A stretch of DNA of 64,000 bases, taken from positions 124,001 through 188,000 of the forward strand of contig NZ_JBHTMP010000004.1 of the NCBI RefSeq assembly GCF_042679305.1, written 5' to 3'. The DNA is from Micromonospora_H sonneratiae (GTDB taxonomy: Bacteria > Actinomycetota > Actinomycetes > Mycobacteriales > Micromonosporaceae). Below the pieces are notes generated by a model, which was given only the letters and a program-made list of their open reading frames with translations, made no database searches and was not told the origin of the DNA. Within the stretch, counting starts at the first letter, position 1. Each line of letters opens with the position of its first letter. The translations under genes were made by a program, and so were the position numbers. Of the stretch, positions 24,401 through 36,400 are shown one piece after another.

Positions 24401-27400
24401 CCTCGTTGGTGACCAAAGACTGGTAGGCGGCCAGGTCCGCGCCCGTGCCCAGGAGCACCGTGTTGTTCGGCAGCAGATGTACGTCGACACCGACCGTCAG
24501 GGTGTGTCCGCCGAGCGTCAGCACACCGTCGCGGTACGGGGGCTCGTCGTTCGCGGTCGCGTCGGTCACCAGATGACCGGCGTCGTCGCCTACGAACGCG
24601 TTCGTGGCGGGCTCGCCGATGACGTTGCCACCCGCCGTCGGCCGCAGCCGGTGCCACACCTGCGCGGTCTGGTCGGTGCCGTCGGTCGGAGTGACGACCT
24701 GTTCGCCGACGTAGACGCTGGCGGAACGGTGGTTGGCCAGCTGCTGCGCCAGGGTGAGCAACTCGGCCGGATCGGCGGCACCGAGGTAGTGCGGGTCGAG
24801 CCGGACCGGTACCCCGTCGGCGACGCGCAGGTGCCGCAGCACCGCATCGAGGGCCGGCGCGGTGAACGGGTGCGATCCGCCGTCGCTGTCGGGGCGTCGG
24901 GTGAGCGGTGCGCCGTTCTCACCGACCAGCACCCGGACGGTGGTGATGTCGTCGCGGACGGGCAGGTTGCGTACCGCTGGTGCATGGGTGTGGTAGGTCG
25001 CCCCTACGTCGTCGATCACGATCATGTTGCCGAGTTGGTGTACGTCCCGCCCGACGGCGAACTCGCCGCCCAGGTCGGGATGGTCGACGACCCCTTCGAC
25101 GGGCGGTGCGCTCGCCCGCGACGTCAACCACTCCACCGGTTGGCCGTCGCTGACCGCCCTGAACTGTTCCAGGACGTCGGTGAACTCTGCCGTCGCGCCC
25201 TCGGGCAGGTACAGGATGTCCCGGCCGAGGAGCCGGGCCAGCTCGGCCAACTGGGCCTCGACCGTCGCCCGGTGCTCGGACGGGATGGGGGTGAGCAGCT
25301 GAAGTGTCTGCGAGCGTCGGGCGTACCGGTTGGCCAGCAACGTATGCGCGATCTCGGCCATCGACCGGGGCGCCACCGTCGTACCGTCCGGCATCGCCAG
25401 GCCCAGCCGGCCGTCCCCGGTCAACGGCAGGTCCAGGAAGAACGTGCCGCTGTCGGGGTCGACCTGGTCGTAGTCGAGGCCCCGGTCCGCCCACATCGCC
25501 GAGGTGGGCGAGGCGAACCCGGCATGGTTTACGTCCCCCTGCCCGGTCAGGGAACGCTGCTCCGGCACGAACGTCACCGGTTCGTCGACCGGCCAGAGCC
25601 GGCCGAGCACGTCGGTGACGTACCGCCTGCCGTCGAACCCGTCGGTCGGCATGATGGTGAGCCACTGCCTGCGGGTGCCCGCCTCGCTCAGCGCGACCAA
25701 GTCGTAGTCGGCACCGGTGGACCGGGAGTCGGCACCCGGCGGAAGGGCCAGCACCGGCACGCCCATGAGGTTGGCCAACTCCCGCAGCGTGGCGAGGTAC
25801 TGCGCGGTGATGGCGGTCGACTCGTTGCCCACAACGGCCGGCACCACGATCTGCTGGCCCGGTTGCCAGCCCCGGGCCAGCAGCCGGATCTGTACCTCCT
25901 CGATGGTCGACGTGGTGAAGTTCCCCAGGTGGTCGTACACGCCGAAGCGTCCGCCCTGCACGGGCAGCGCCATCGGGAAGAGATCGTCCCGACGGCGGAG
26001 GCCCCCGGAGAGCGCCGCACCGCCGCTGTAACGGGACTGCTCGACCGACATCAGCCCATTGCCGAACGGGAAGACCATTTCGCCGTCTCTCGGGCGGAGA
26101 AAGCCGTTACGCGAGACGAAGAACGTCGGCATGCCGGTGGGGAACGTCGATGGCTGGACCGGGATCCACTCCACGGGAGCACCGGTACGCCGGTCGACCG
26201 CCTGGATCTCGCCGCTGACCGGGTCGACCCGTCCCTCGGCGTCCAGCGGCAGTGCCCACACCGTGTCACCGGTCTCGTCGGCCAGCTCATGCAGTTGCTC
26301 TAGGTAGGCCATTCCACCCGGCACCAGCAGGCGGATCTCGCTGCCGTCCTCCCGTGCGCCGTTCTCCCTGAGCATCTCGCTGATCGTCTGGCTGCTGACC
26401 GACTGGCCACCGCCGGGCCCGGGATGCCCGATTCCCAGGAGACCACCGCCCTGTGGAGTGAGCAGGAGGTCGAACACGCCGTCGATCCGCCGACCTTCGG
26501 CGATCAGGTCGTGGAACCGGGCGTACGCGGCGGCGTCGACCGTGGCGAAGCCCCCATGGAAGAGCACGCTGGTGAACTGGTCGTTGCCGTAGGGCGAGTA
26601 GTCGACTACGCCGTCCTGGGACCGGAACCACTCGGTCGTGACGATGTCGCCCTGCAAGCCGAGCACGGACCGCCACTCGACCGGGTTGCCCTCCTCGTCC
26701 AGCTGCACCAGGCTGGTGGTCTCCCGGTCGGTTCCCTCGTTCTCGGTGACGGTGACGAGGGACGTCCCGGCTTGGCGGAAGAAGATCCGGTTACCCAGGA
26801 TGTCGGCCAGCAGTTGTGCCTGGGCGGCGATGCTGGTGCCCCCGGGGAGAACCTCGGTGAGCAGTTGGATGTCGTTGCCCCGCCACCCCCACCGGGTGAG
26901 CGTCGCGGCGATCTCCGCCGCTCCGACCGCCGTTCCTTCGCCGCCGTACGACAGGACGAGCTGACCCGCGTCGTCGACTGCCAGGTCGACGACGAACAGT
27001 CCGGGCCGGGGCCGGATCTCGCCGTAGAGGTAGTCCTGCTCCAGGGCCGTCTCCAGGTCGGTTCCGACGACCACCCCCTCGAAGCGGGTGACGTCCGGAT
27101 CCACCGCAGGCACCAGTCGACCGTCCGCCCCGCCCCGATGCTGCGGAGTCAGCGGCTCGGATCCCTGGACCGGGTCGGGTACCAGCGCTCGCCAGGTTCC
27201 GGGATTGCCGCCCCGGTCGATCGAGCGGAAGGCACCCAACCGGTATACGGCACTGTTGGCCGGCCCCGGGACGTAGACGACCCTTCCGAGCTCGTTGACC
27301 AGGTCCCGGAGGTTGCGCTCCAACTCGGCAGCCTCGGTCGGGTTGGTCGGCCAGCTGATGGCGAGGAACAGCTCCCGGGCGCCCGGTATGCGCGGCCCGA

Positions 27401-30400
27401 TCAGGGCACCGAACTGCGTACCTGGCAGCAGGTCGACGTCGCCGCTGCCCCACCCCACCTCGAACCGCCCGTTGCGTACGGTGACCTGCACCGGGGCCGG
27501 ACCGCGCAGCGGCACCTGCCCCATGCGGGACAGACCCGCGCCCAGTGCGTGGTAGTTGGCTCGGGTCGTGACCGCGAGACCGCCGCCCGGCAGCGCCGCG
27601 GTCACCGGGCCTGGCAGCGGCCGGACTCCCTGCTCGGACTGGCTGAACATGGGCGGGAAGAACTCGGGCACCCGGCGGGAGCGGATCACCTGCCAGTCGA
27701 CGATTTCTCCGGTCTCCCGGTCGCGGGCCACAGCCTCCAGTCGGGTGCCCCTGGATCCGTTGTCCACCTCGACGAAGTCGACGTCGGCTCCCTGCGGAGT
27801 GACCAGGATGTCGTTGTTGAGCACCGTCGCGATGCGCTGGATACGGCTCAGGGTGGCACCGTCGTCGACCAGCAGCAGGATGTCCTGACCCGGCCTGAGG
27901 TTCGCGTTGTTCAGCAGCCCGATGACCTCGTGGTCGCCGAGGGCCTGCAGTTCGCCGTTGGGTTGTACCCGGGCCAGCTTGTCCCCGACGGTGGTCAGGG
28001 CGAGGGCATACTGGGTGCTCGGCCGCCACCCGGAGAGCAGGTAGTTGCGCATCCGGTCGAAGTCCGCCTGCGGCACGGAGGCGAAACCACCCCGGAAGGT
28101 CACCTGGGTGTCGTAGCCATCGTTGAGCATTTGGAACCCGTCGCGCCCCACGAACGTCACCTCGGGCGGCCTGGTGTCGATGGTGATGCCGCCGCCGCCC
28201 AAGCCGCCACCGATGCCAGCGCCACCGAGGTACGTTCCGAACCCGCCGCCCCCGCCTCGGGTGTTTTCATCGGTGTCGGTCGCTGTCGTGCTGCTCTCGG
28301 TCGTGGCGGTGGTTGCCTCGATGGTCCTGGTCGTGTTTGTCGCGGTTGCGGTCGGGTTGGTCGTACTGCTGCTGGTGTTGGTGCTCGTGCTGGTGGTGGC
28401 GTTGGTGGCACCGCCGGCGGCACCCGATCCCGGTGGTCGGCGGTTGTCGCGGGAGGAGCCGGTGACGACGCTGGTGGCCGGTGTTTTCCGGGCCGCGTCG
28501 AGGCGCTCCAGTTCGGCGTCGAACGTCTCACGCAATCCGTTGAGCTCATTGACGATCCGGGGCAGGACCGCGCTCTGCGTCGGGGTCAGTCCGTCCGTCG
28601 TGGTGGGCAGATTGTCGAGCTGACGCAGCGCGGTGCGGTATGCGGTCAGCGCCAGGGTCAGTGGCCGAGTCTGGCCGACGGGAACGTTCTCGACCACCTC
28701 GTCGTACTGCCGCTGCATGTCGGTCAGGGCCGCACGTAGGCCGGGCACCGCGCGTAGTGCGTCCGCCACTGCCGCGTTCGCTGTGGCCAGCGAGTCGGAC
28801 TCCAGCGGAACGAGAGCGGCGGTGACATCGTCCAGCAGGGTGACGACCTGCTCCATGCTGTCGATCAGGCTGTTACGGTCGGCGGTGGACGGACCGATCC
28901 CACCGATCCAGGTACCGAGTTGGTTGACGATGGTCTGGTACGGGCCCTGCACGGCCTGCCAGGCGGCGGTCAGGGTCTCGGGTACGGCGTCGCCGGCCCG
29001 CTCGATGCGGCCACGGAGGTCGCGGAACCGCGTCACCACCGGACGCCACGCCTGATGGATCTCGCGCAGGTTGATCGTCCGAGCCCGGGTCTCGGTGACC
29101 CCGCCGATCTCCTCGGTCAGCCTGGCGATGCTGTCCCGCAGCGCCATGACCTGTTCGAGCGTCGGCGGCGCCGGCTGTCCGGTCCGGGCCGCGTTGGCCA
29201 GCGCCTGGTGTTCGGCGATGATCTCGTCTCGCAGGTTACGGACCCGGTTCCGCCAGTCCACCACGTTCTCGCCGTTCGGACCGAGGGCGTCCAGTTGGCC
29301 CAGCGCCTGTCGGACCCGGGCGGTCAGGCTCGGCAGAGTACGGCCGATCTCGTCGACCGCGTCCCGGGCGGTCGGGTCGACACCGCTCGCGGTGCCCGGG
29401 TTCGAGGCAGCGTTGGTAGTGGTCGCGCTCGGACTGCCACCGATTCTGAGGCCGGTGCGGTTGGTCGCCGGCGGGCGTTGCTGTGGACGGTTTAGAACCT
29501 GTTCGGTGTCCATGACGATCTGCCCGTACGTCGTGTCCAGCTCACTGATCTGGTCCAGGACGCCGTCGTACGCGGCACCCCGGCTGCTTCCCGCGCCGCC
29601 GTAGCCGATCTCCACGTTGTGGGACAGGTCCGCCAGGCCCTGCTCGTAGCCGCGGAGAGTATTGGTCAGATTGGTGGTGAACACCTCCAGGCCGCTGCCC
29701 CACGGGGTGGCCCATTGGTGGTCAGGGTCACGGGTCAGGCCCTCTTCCTGCTCCTGGTGCGCCCGGTCGATGGCGGCGTTGACGGCCTGGCGCAGGCCGG
29801 CGAGCTGCGTACGGCGTCGGGCCAGCCAGGCGTTGATCTCCTGAAGCTGCTGTTGCGGGTCTCTGGGCGGCCGGGAGGTGTCTGGAGTGATCGGGTCCGG
29901 GATCAGCGAGGTTACGTCACTGCTCGTGTCGGCAGTGACCGTACTCTTCTTTCCCTTGCCGCCTGGCTCCGCTGCCGGCTCCGGCAGCGCTTGTTCGATC
30001 GCGGCGACCGCTTCCGACCAGGTCTGGTGGGTGTCGACGAAGTTCCGCAGCGGCCCCTGCCAACTCGGACCGTCGGTGGGTAGCAGGTTCGCCGGCAGTT
30101 CGTCGGGCAGGTTGTCGTTGGCGAGCGCGTCGGCCGCCACCTGCGCGGCTTCGGCTGCGGTGACCGCGGTCAGCCGGAGCAGGTCCGCGTCGGCTACCGG
30201 CGGTGTCGCGTCGGACAGTGCCGCGATGGCCGTGTTGTGCCGGGTGACCAGGTCGGTCGCGTTCTGCCGCCACCGGCCGGCCTGGTCGAACAACTGTTGG
30301 AGGAGCTGTCGGTCGACCCCGCCCGGGGTTGCCGTGGCGGCATTCAGCGCCTGTTCAGCGGCGTCGATCGCGTCGGCCCAGTCACGGTATGCGGCATCGG

Positions 30401-33400
30401 TGGTACGCAGCCGGTCCAGATACGCCTGCTGGACGAACGCGGAACCTCCGGCCTGCCCGGTCGGCACGTTCCGGGGCAGGGTACGCGTGCTCGTCGCGTT
30501 GGCTGTCACCACCTCGGCGGTGACCCGCAGCCGTTCACGTAGCCGTCGCGCGTCGGGCACGTTCGTGGTGTGCTGACTGAGGGCGTTCAGCGCGGCCTCG
30601 TGGCGGGTACGCAACCCGTCGGTGTTGGTGAGCCACGTGTCGACAGCCTGGACGAGACCGGCAAACTCGGACGGTTGACCGGTCGTGGTCTGACTGTCGT
30701 CGGTCGCGGTCTGGCTGTCGTCGGTCGAGGCCCGCTCGGTCGGCTCGACCGTCTGGGTCTGTTCGGTGGTTACCGTGGTGGTGCCACCCGGCCGGATCAC
30801 GTCCTCGATCCGAGGCCCGCCGGTGGAGTCGGAGATCGCCGCCTCCGCCGCCCGGATGGCACGGGCCCACTGCTGGTAGGCGGCCTGGAATCCACGCAGC
30901 GGTGCCAGGTAGCCGCCCGCCTGCGACGGGGTCATGACGGCCGGCGCGGTCTGTGGCAGTCCAGCGGCCATTGCCGCATACCGGGCGGCGATCAGCGCCT
31001 GGTGTCCCGCCGTGAGCTGTTCCCGCAGCGCGGTTTCGTTGGCCAGGCCGACGATGTTGGCCAGTGCGGCCTCGTGGCGGCGTTGAAGATCCTGGTGCCG
31101 AGCCCGGTGGACGGCCACGTCCGCGAAGAGCCGTCGCGCGGTCTCCACCGCGATCGGATCGACCGGCGGATTCTGGAGGCTGGTGGGCGGGCGTCCGCCA
31201 CCACGTCCACCGCCACCGCCACCGCCACCACCTCGGCCGTTTCCGCCGCGTCGGTCTCGACCGTCGTCCCGGTGATCACCGTCTCGGCGTCCACCACCAC
31301 CGAAGAAGCCGCCACCGCGCCGGTTACCCGAGTCTCCACTCCCGCCGCCGCGTCCACCGCCGTCGTTGTTGCCACCACGGTCCGGATCGGGGCCGTCGTA
31401 GCCGTCGCGGCCACCCGGTCCGCTGATGACGGTGTGCCGGCCCCTCGGCTGGGAGTCGTCGTAGTGGACCAGGCGGATCTCCCGTACCCGGGTGGGGGTG
31501 GTGGAAAGCGTCTCCCGGGCGATACGCAGCGCATCCTGGACCGGCCACCCGTAGGCTCCGGCGGAGATGATCGGGAAGGCGATCGAGCCCAGCCCGAGCC
31601 GGTCGGCCTCGCGTAGCGCGGTGCGGTAGGCGGAGCGCAGTTGGTCGCTACGGTCCTGGGTCGCGCTGTACACCGGGCCGACCGAGTGGATGATGTGACG
31701 TGCGGGCAGGATGCCGGCGCCCGTGGCCACCGACTCGCCGACCTGGATGCCGTTCGGCCAGTGCTGGCGCAACTCCTGCATGATCGTCGGATTGTTGGCA
31801 TGCACCGCGAGGTCGGTGCCACCACCGCCGCGTAGGGCAGCGTTGGCAGCGGTGACGACGGCGTCCACCCGCTGTTCCTGGATCCGGCCGAACACCTCGG
31901 TCACCGTCACCAGCCCCGGCTGCGGGGCGGGGGCGGTCGGTGCCGGTGTGGTCGTGTTGGCTGTCGTGGTTGTGGTTGTCGTGCTGGTGTTCCCGCCGAC
32001 GGACGTATCGGACCGCTGCGGCGGGTCGATCGCGTTCTCAGCCGCGACGATCGCATCGGACCACGCCCGGTACGCGTCGTCCACCGCGGCCAGCAGCGGC
32101 TGGTAGAGGTCGGCGCTGGTCTCGTCGAGATTGTCGGGTGCCTCGTCCGGTACGTCCCGGCGCATTCGCCGGGTGTCGGTGACCAACACCTCGGCGAAGG
32201 CGTTGTCCATCCGCTCGGCCAGTTCGGCGGCGTTCGGGATGGTGGTGTCAGGTGCCCGTAGCACGTCCATCGCGGCGTTGTGCCGCCGCTCGAAGCGGGT
32301 GAACCCCTCGTTCCACTCCGCCACGTTCAGGAACAGTTCGTGGGTCTGTGCCACCCGGTCCTGATTCCGTAGGGGCGGTGGTGACGGGGGAGTGATCGGA
32401 CTCTGTTGCCGTGACCGTGCCGTTTCGAGTCCCAGCAGCACCGAGCGCGCCTCGGCCAGCGCGTTCTGCACCTCGTCCATCACCCGTTCGAGTCGCCCAC
32501 CGATGATCAACGCCAGGTGCACCTGCCGTACGTCGAACTCCTCGATACTGTCGGGGAGCCACTGATTGCCCTGGTCGCGCAGTTCTCGATAGGTGGCCCG
32601 GGCAGCGATCAGCCGGGTGGTGATCTCGGTGGTGTCCACTCCGGTCAGTGTCACCGTACGTAGCGCCGCCAGGGTCTGGTCGATGCGGACCAGCGGATTC
32701 TCGCGCACTATCCGGTCGTACATCCGCAGCGCGAGATCGGTTACCTGCTGGACGGCTGCTTCAACAGCGGCGGGTCCGCTGACCACGGTTTCCAGAGCGT
32801 CCACGGTTGCGGCGAACTCGGTCGCCGTCCGCACCTGCGCCTGCAGTGCCAGGTGGGCGTCGCGGGCTTCGTTGCCCGTGGGGGGTGGCGTCTGCCGGGC
32901 CGGAAGGGGGGTGAGTAGGTCGGTCAACCTCGTTGCGGCGGGTGCCGTCGCCGCGTTCTGGGAGATCACCGCTGCGGCCTCGGCGGCCCTGTTCCGCCGC
33001 GTGGTCAGGCTCTCCAGGCTCGCGTCGTGGACGACGAGGAGGTTTTCCAGGTACGTACGCCGGGCGGCCAGATCGGCGGCATTGGTGGTGGGGGCGGCGA
33101 CAGCCTCGATGTCGGCGAGGACCCGGTCCAGTTCGGTCAGGTGGGCGATCGCATCCGTGGTTGTCACGATCTGCTGTACGAGGTCATTGGCGCTGTCGCC
33201 CTCGCCGAGGCGACCGATCCGCCGCATCGCCTCGTTCACGGCGGCCTCGGCCAGCCGCAGCCGCTGCCAGAGGTGGTTGACGTCCGCACCGTTCTGCGCG
33301 GCGGTCAGTAGCGCCGAGGTCGCGTTCGTCATCCGCTCGTCGACCAGGGTGGTCTCGACCGCTTCGTTGAGTGCGGCGGTCAGCCGGTCCCGCTCGGCGG

Positions 33401-36400
33401 CCAACGGGCCGACAGCGTCGGCCAGTTGCGCCTCCAGAACCGACACGACGCTCTCCAGCGCCTGGTACGCATCGACCAGGGACCGCAGGGCACGTAGTGC
33501 CGCCACCGCCCGGGCGTCGTCCAGGGCGGAGACCGGCTCGTTGCCCCGGGCCACGCGGTAGTCCGCGGTGTACCGTTCGATCGCCGCTCGCGCCCGGTCG
33601 ACCCGGCCCGCCACATCAGGATGGTCGGCCTCGCCGAGCTGACCGAGTACGTCCTCGGCCCGCGACAGCAGGTCGTCGAGCCGCTGGTCGTGGAAGTCGG
33701 CGATCCAGATGTCCAGGCTCTCGATCACGAACGCGCGTTCGGCGCTGACGGTGACCGCGGGGTCACCCGAGGTCAGTGCCTCGGCCCGGCTGATGCTGCG
33801 GACCAGTGCCTCGTGCCGGCTGATCGCGTCGGTGAGTGCCTGCCACTCCAGCGCCGCGTCGACATCGGACAGGACGTCGATCGCCTCGCCGCTGGAGAGA
33901 GCTTCGTAGCGGTTGATCTCCTCCTGGAGTGCGGCCCGGCCCTGGGCCAACCGGAACCGGATGTCCAGTGTGTTGGCACCCCCGGCAGCGGGAAAGACCA
34001 GCCCGTGTAGCGCCTGCTCGGCACGGCTCAACGTGCCGGTCGGATTCAACGCCGTGTAGCGTTCACGGAGCTCCTGGAGACCGTTGCGCAAGTCGGTGCG
34101 TTCGTCGGCGCTCGACAGCTCGACGGCCAGCGTCGCCCGGTAGGTGAGCAGGGCGTTGAGGTACGCGCGGTAGCGCTCGACGGTCATCGGCAGGAGCTGG
34201 TCGGAAATCTGGTGCGGGTCCAACGCGCCACGTATGGCGAGGTAGCGGTCCCGCGTGGCCCGTACCGCCCGCTCCGCGTTGGTGATCGCGGTGAGTCGGT
34301 CGGTGACGTCCACCCCGGCGCGGTGGAGTTCGTTCAGCGCGTTCAGCACCTGCTGTCGCCACTGTGGCAGCCGTTCGAGCATCCGCTCGGTGCGGACGAT
34401 GTCCAGTTCGTTCTGTTGCAGTACGCGCATCGCGGCGAGGTTGCGGGCCCGTACCTCACTGTCCGTGACGGTCTGCTGTACCGGGCCGACGACGGTGTGC
34501 CGCGGCAGCGGCCGGGTGATCAACTGGGGCTGGGCGGCGGTCAGCTCCAGCACCTCGGGCACCTGTTCGGTGGGCAGGATCAGGGTGGTGCCGTCGTCGT
34601 TGATCCGTATCCGGGCCAGGCTGGCGGACGTGGCACCGAACCAGTTCTCCGGGGGATGCCAGGAGATGAGGAACTCGACGCCCGCGCTGAGCCTGGTGAA
34701 TTGGCGATGGGTGGTCTTGTCCCCGCGTTCGTAGGCGGTGGCGCCGCCACCGGTGGCGGCACCGGCACCACCGCCCAACGACAGGCCGCCCTTGAGGGCC
34801 AGCTCGGTGATGACCGCCTCGCTCGACGTCTTGAGTTTCCCGGTGACGTCGAATTCGACGCCGTACCCGCGGCCGGTTCCGCGATTGCTGTTGCCCTTCT
34901 CGATCAACCGCTGGAAGTCCTTCAACAGCACTTCGCTGAGTGGGCCGAGGTTGGTCAGGTGCAGGATGTCGGCGGACAGCTCCAGGGTTCCGGCGTCGTC
35001 GGTGAAGACCCCGAACTCCGACAGCGGGATGCTGACCTGCCCGTCGATCATCGTCAGCAGGTTGTGGATCAGGAAGTTCGGACTGAGCACGGTCTCTATC
35101 GCGTCGTGCAGGTACGCGTTGCTGGTGAGCCAGGACGTACCGGGTCCGAGTATCTTGCCCAGGCCCTTGGGGCTGAAGAGTTGGGCCACCGCGGCCCGGA
35201 GATCCCTGAGGCCGCCGACGAACTCGACGTCGCCCTCGGCGAGGTGGTTCGCGGTCAGGGGCAGCCCCTTGGTCAGGGTGTGGTGCGCGGTGCCCAGGGG
35301 AATCTCCTGGAACTCCGTGACGATCAGCTCCCGACGGGGCTGCATCGTCGGATTGATCGGGTTGGCGGTGAAGGACCGGGGTACCGGCGCCGGCCGCGAC
35401 CGGGTCGGCTTCGCGGTGGCTTGCTCCACGGTCGGAGAGGTCACCACCACCTCGGTGGGCGGCCGGTAGCCGAGTGCGTTCTCCTCGGTGGTGATGGTCG
35501 CGGCGTAGGCGGCGAACGTGCCGATGAGCTGTTTGAGTGGCTCGTCCAGGGCGTCCAGGGCATCGACGGACTCCACCGTGGCCGGGTCGGTGGCCAGCGC
35601 GGTCTCGGCAGCGGTGATCGCGTCGGCGAACGCCTTCTTCCGATCCGTCAACTGGTTGCGTCGGGCCTGCAGGTCGCTCGGCGCGGCCTGGCTCAGCTCA
35701 GCCTGAGCTGCCTCGGCCCGCTCGTCCAACGTGGTACGTCCACTGATCGCAATTTTGGCGAACTGTACGCCGACGGCGTGCGATATCCGGGAGCGGACGA
35801 TCGCGGGACTGTTGTAGGAGATTTCGATCGCCGCGCCCTCCATCGCGCTCACCGCGTTGTCGATGGCGGTTCTGAGCCCTTCGAGCGCCCCGACCGGGTC
35901 GGTGCCGACCAGGCCGGCGGCGGTGGCGGCATCGGCGACGGCGGTGTTCCAGGCGGTGATGAGCGCCGCCCTGGCAGTCCCGTCCAACCGGGGGAGCAGG
36001 TCGTCCAACAGGGTGTCCAGCGGTACGACCGTGCTGCGCAGGGGGGCGGGTACGGTCGAGGTGACCGGTGTTCCGGCCAGTGCGGATTCGGCCTCGGCCA
36101 GCACGCCGGCCCAGGCTTCGTAGGCGGTGTTGACGTCGCCGAACGGCAGGGCGTCGAACTGGTAGTCGACGTTGACCCCGGCCGCTCGCAGGTCGTTTCG
36201 AGCCTTCGTCACCGCTGCCTGCGCCTGGGTCAGCCGCTCGGACAGCTCCGGTGCGAGTCCTGGACTGTCCAGTAGCGTCCGGGTCTGTTTTGTCATCAGG
36301 GGGTCGGCGGCCCGCCAGGCCTCGAACTCGGCTGTTTCCGTTTCGGCGCGGGCCTGCCTGATCTCGGCATCCTCGCCCAACTGGAGCGATTCGGCCGTGG

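Noticed and set aside
23832..28739. Two plus-strand frames of 771-823 residues
   Set aside because: They are antisense to the giant gene, lack recognisable domains and have Arg/Gly/Pro/Val-rich shadow composition.
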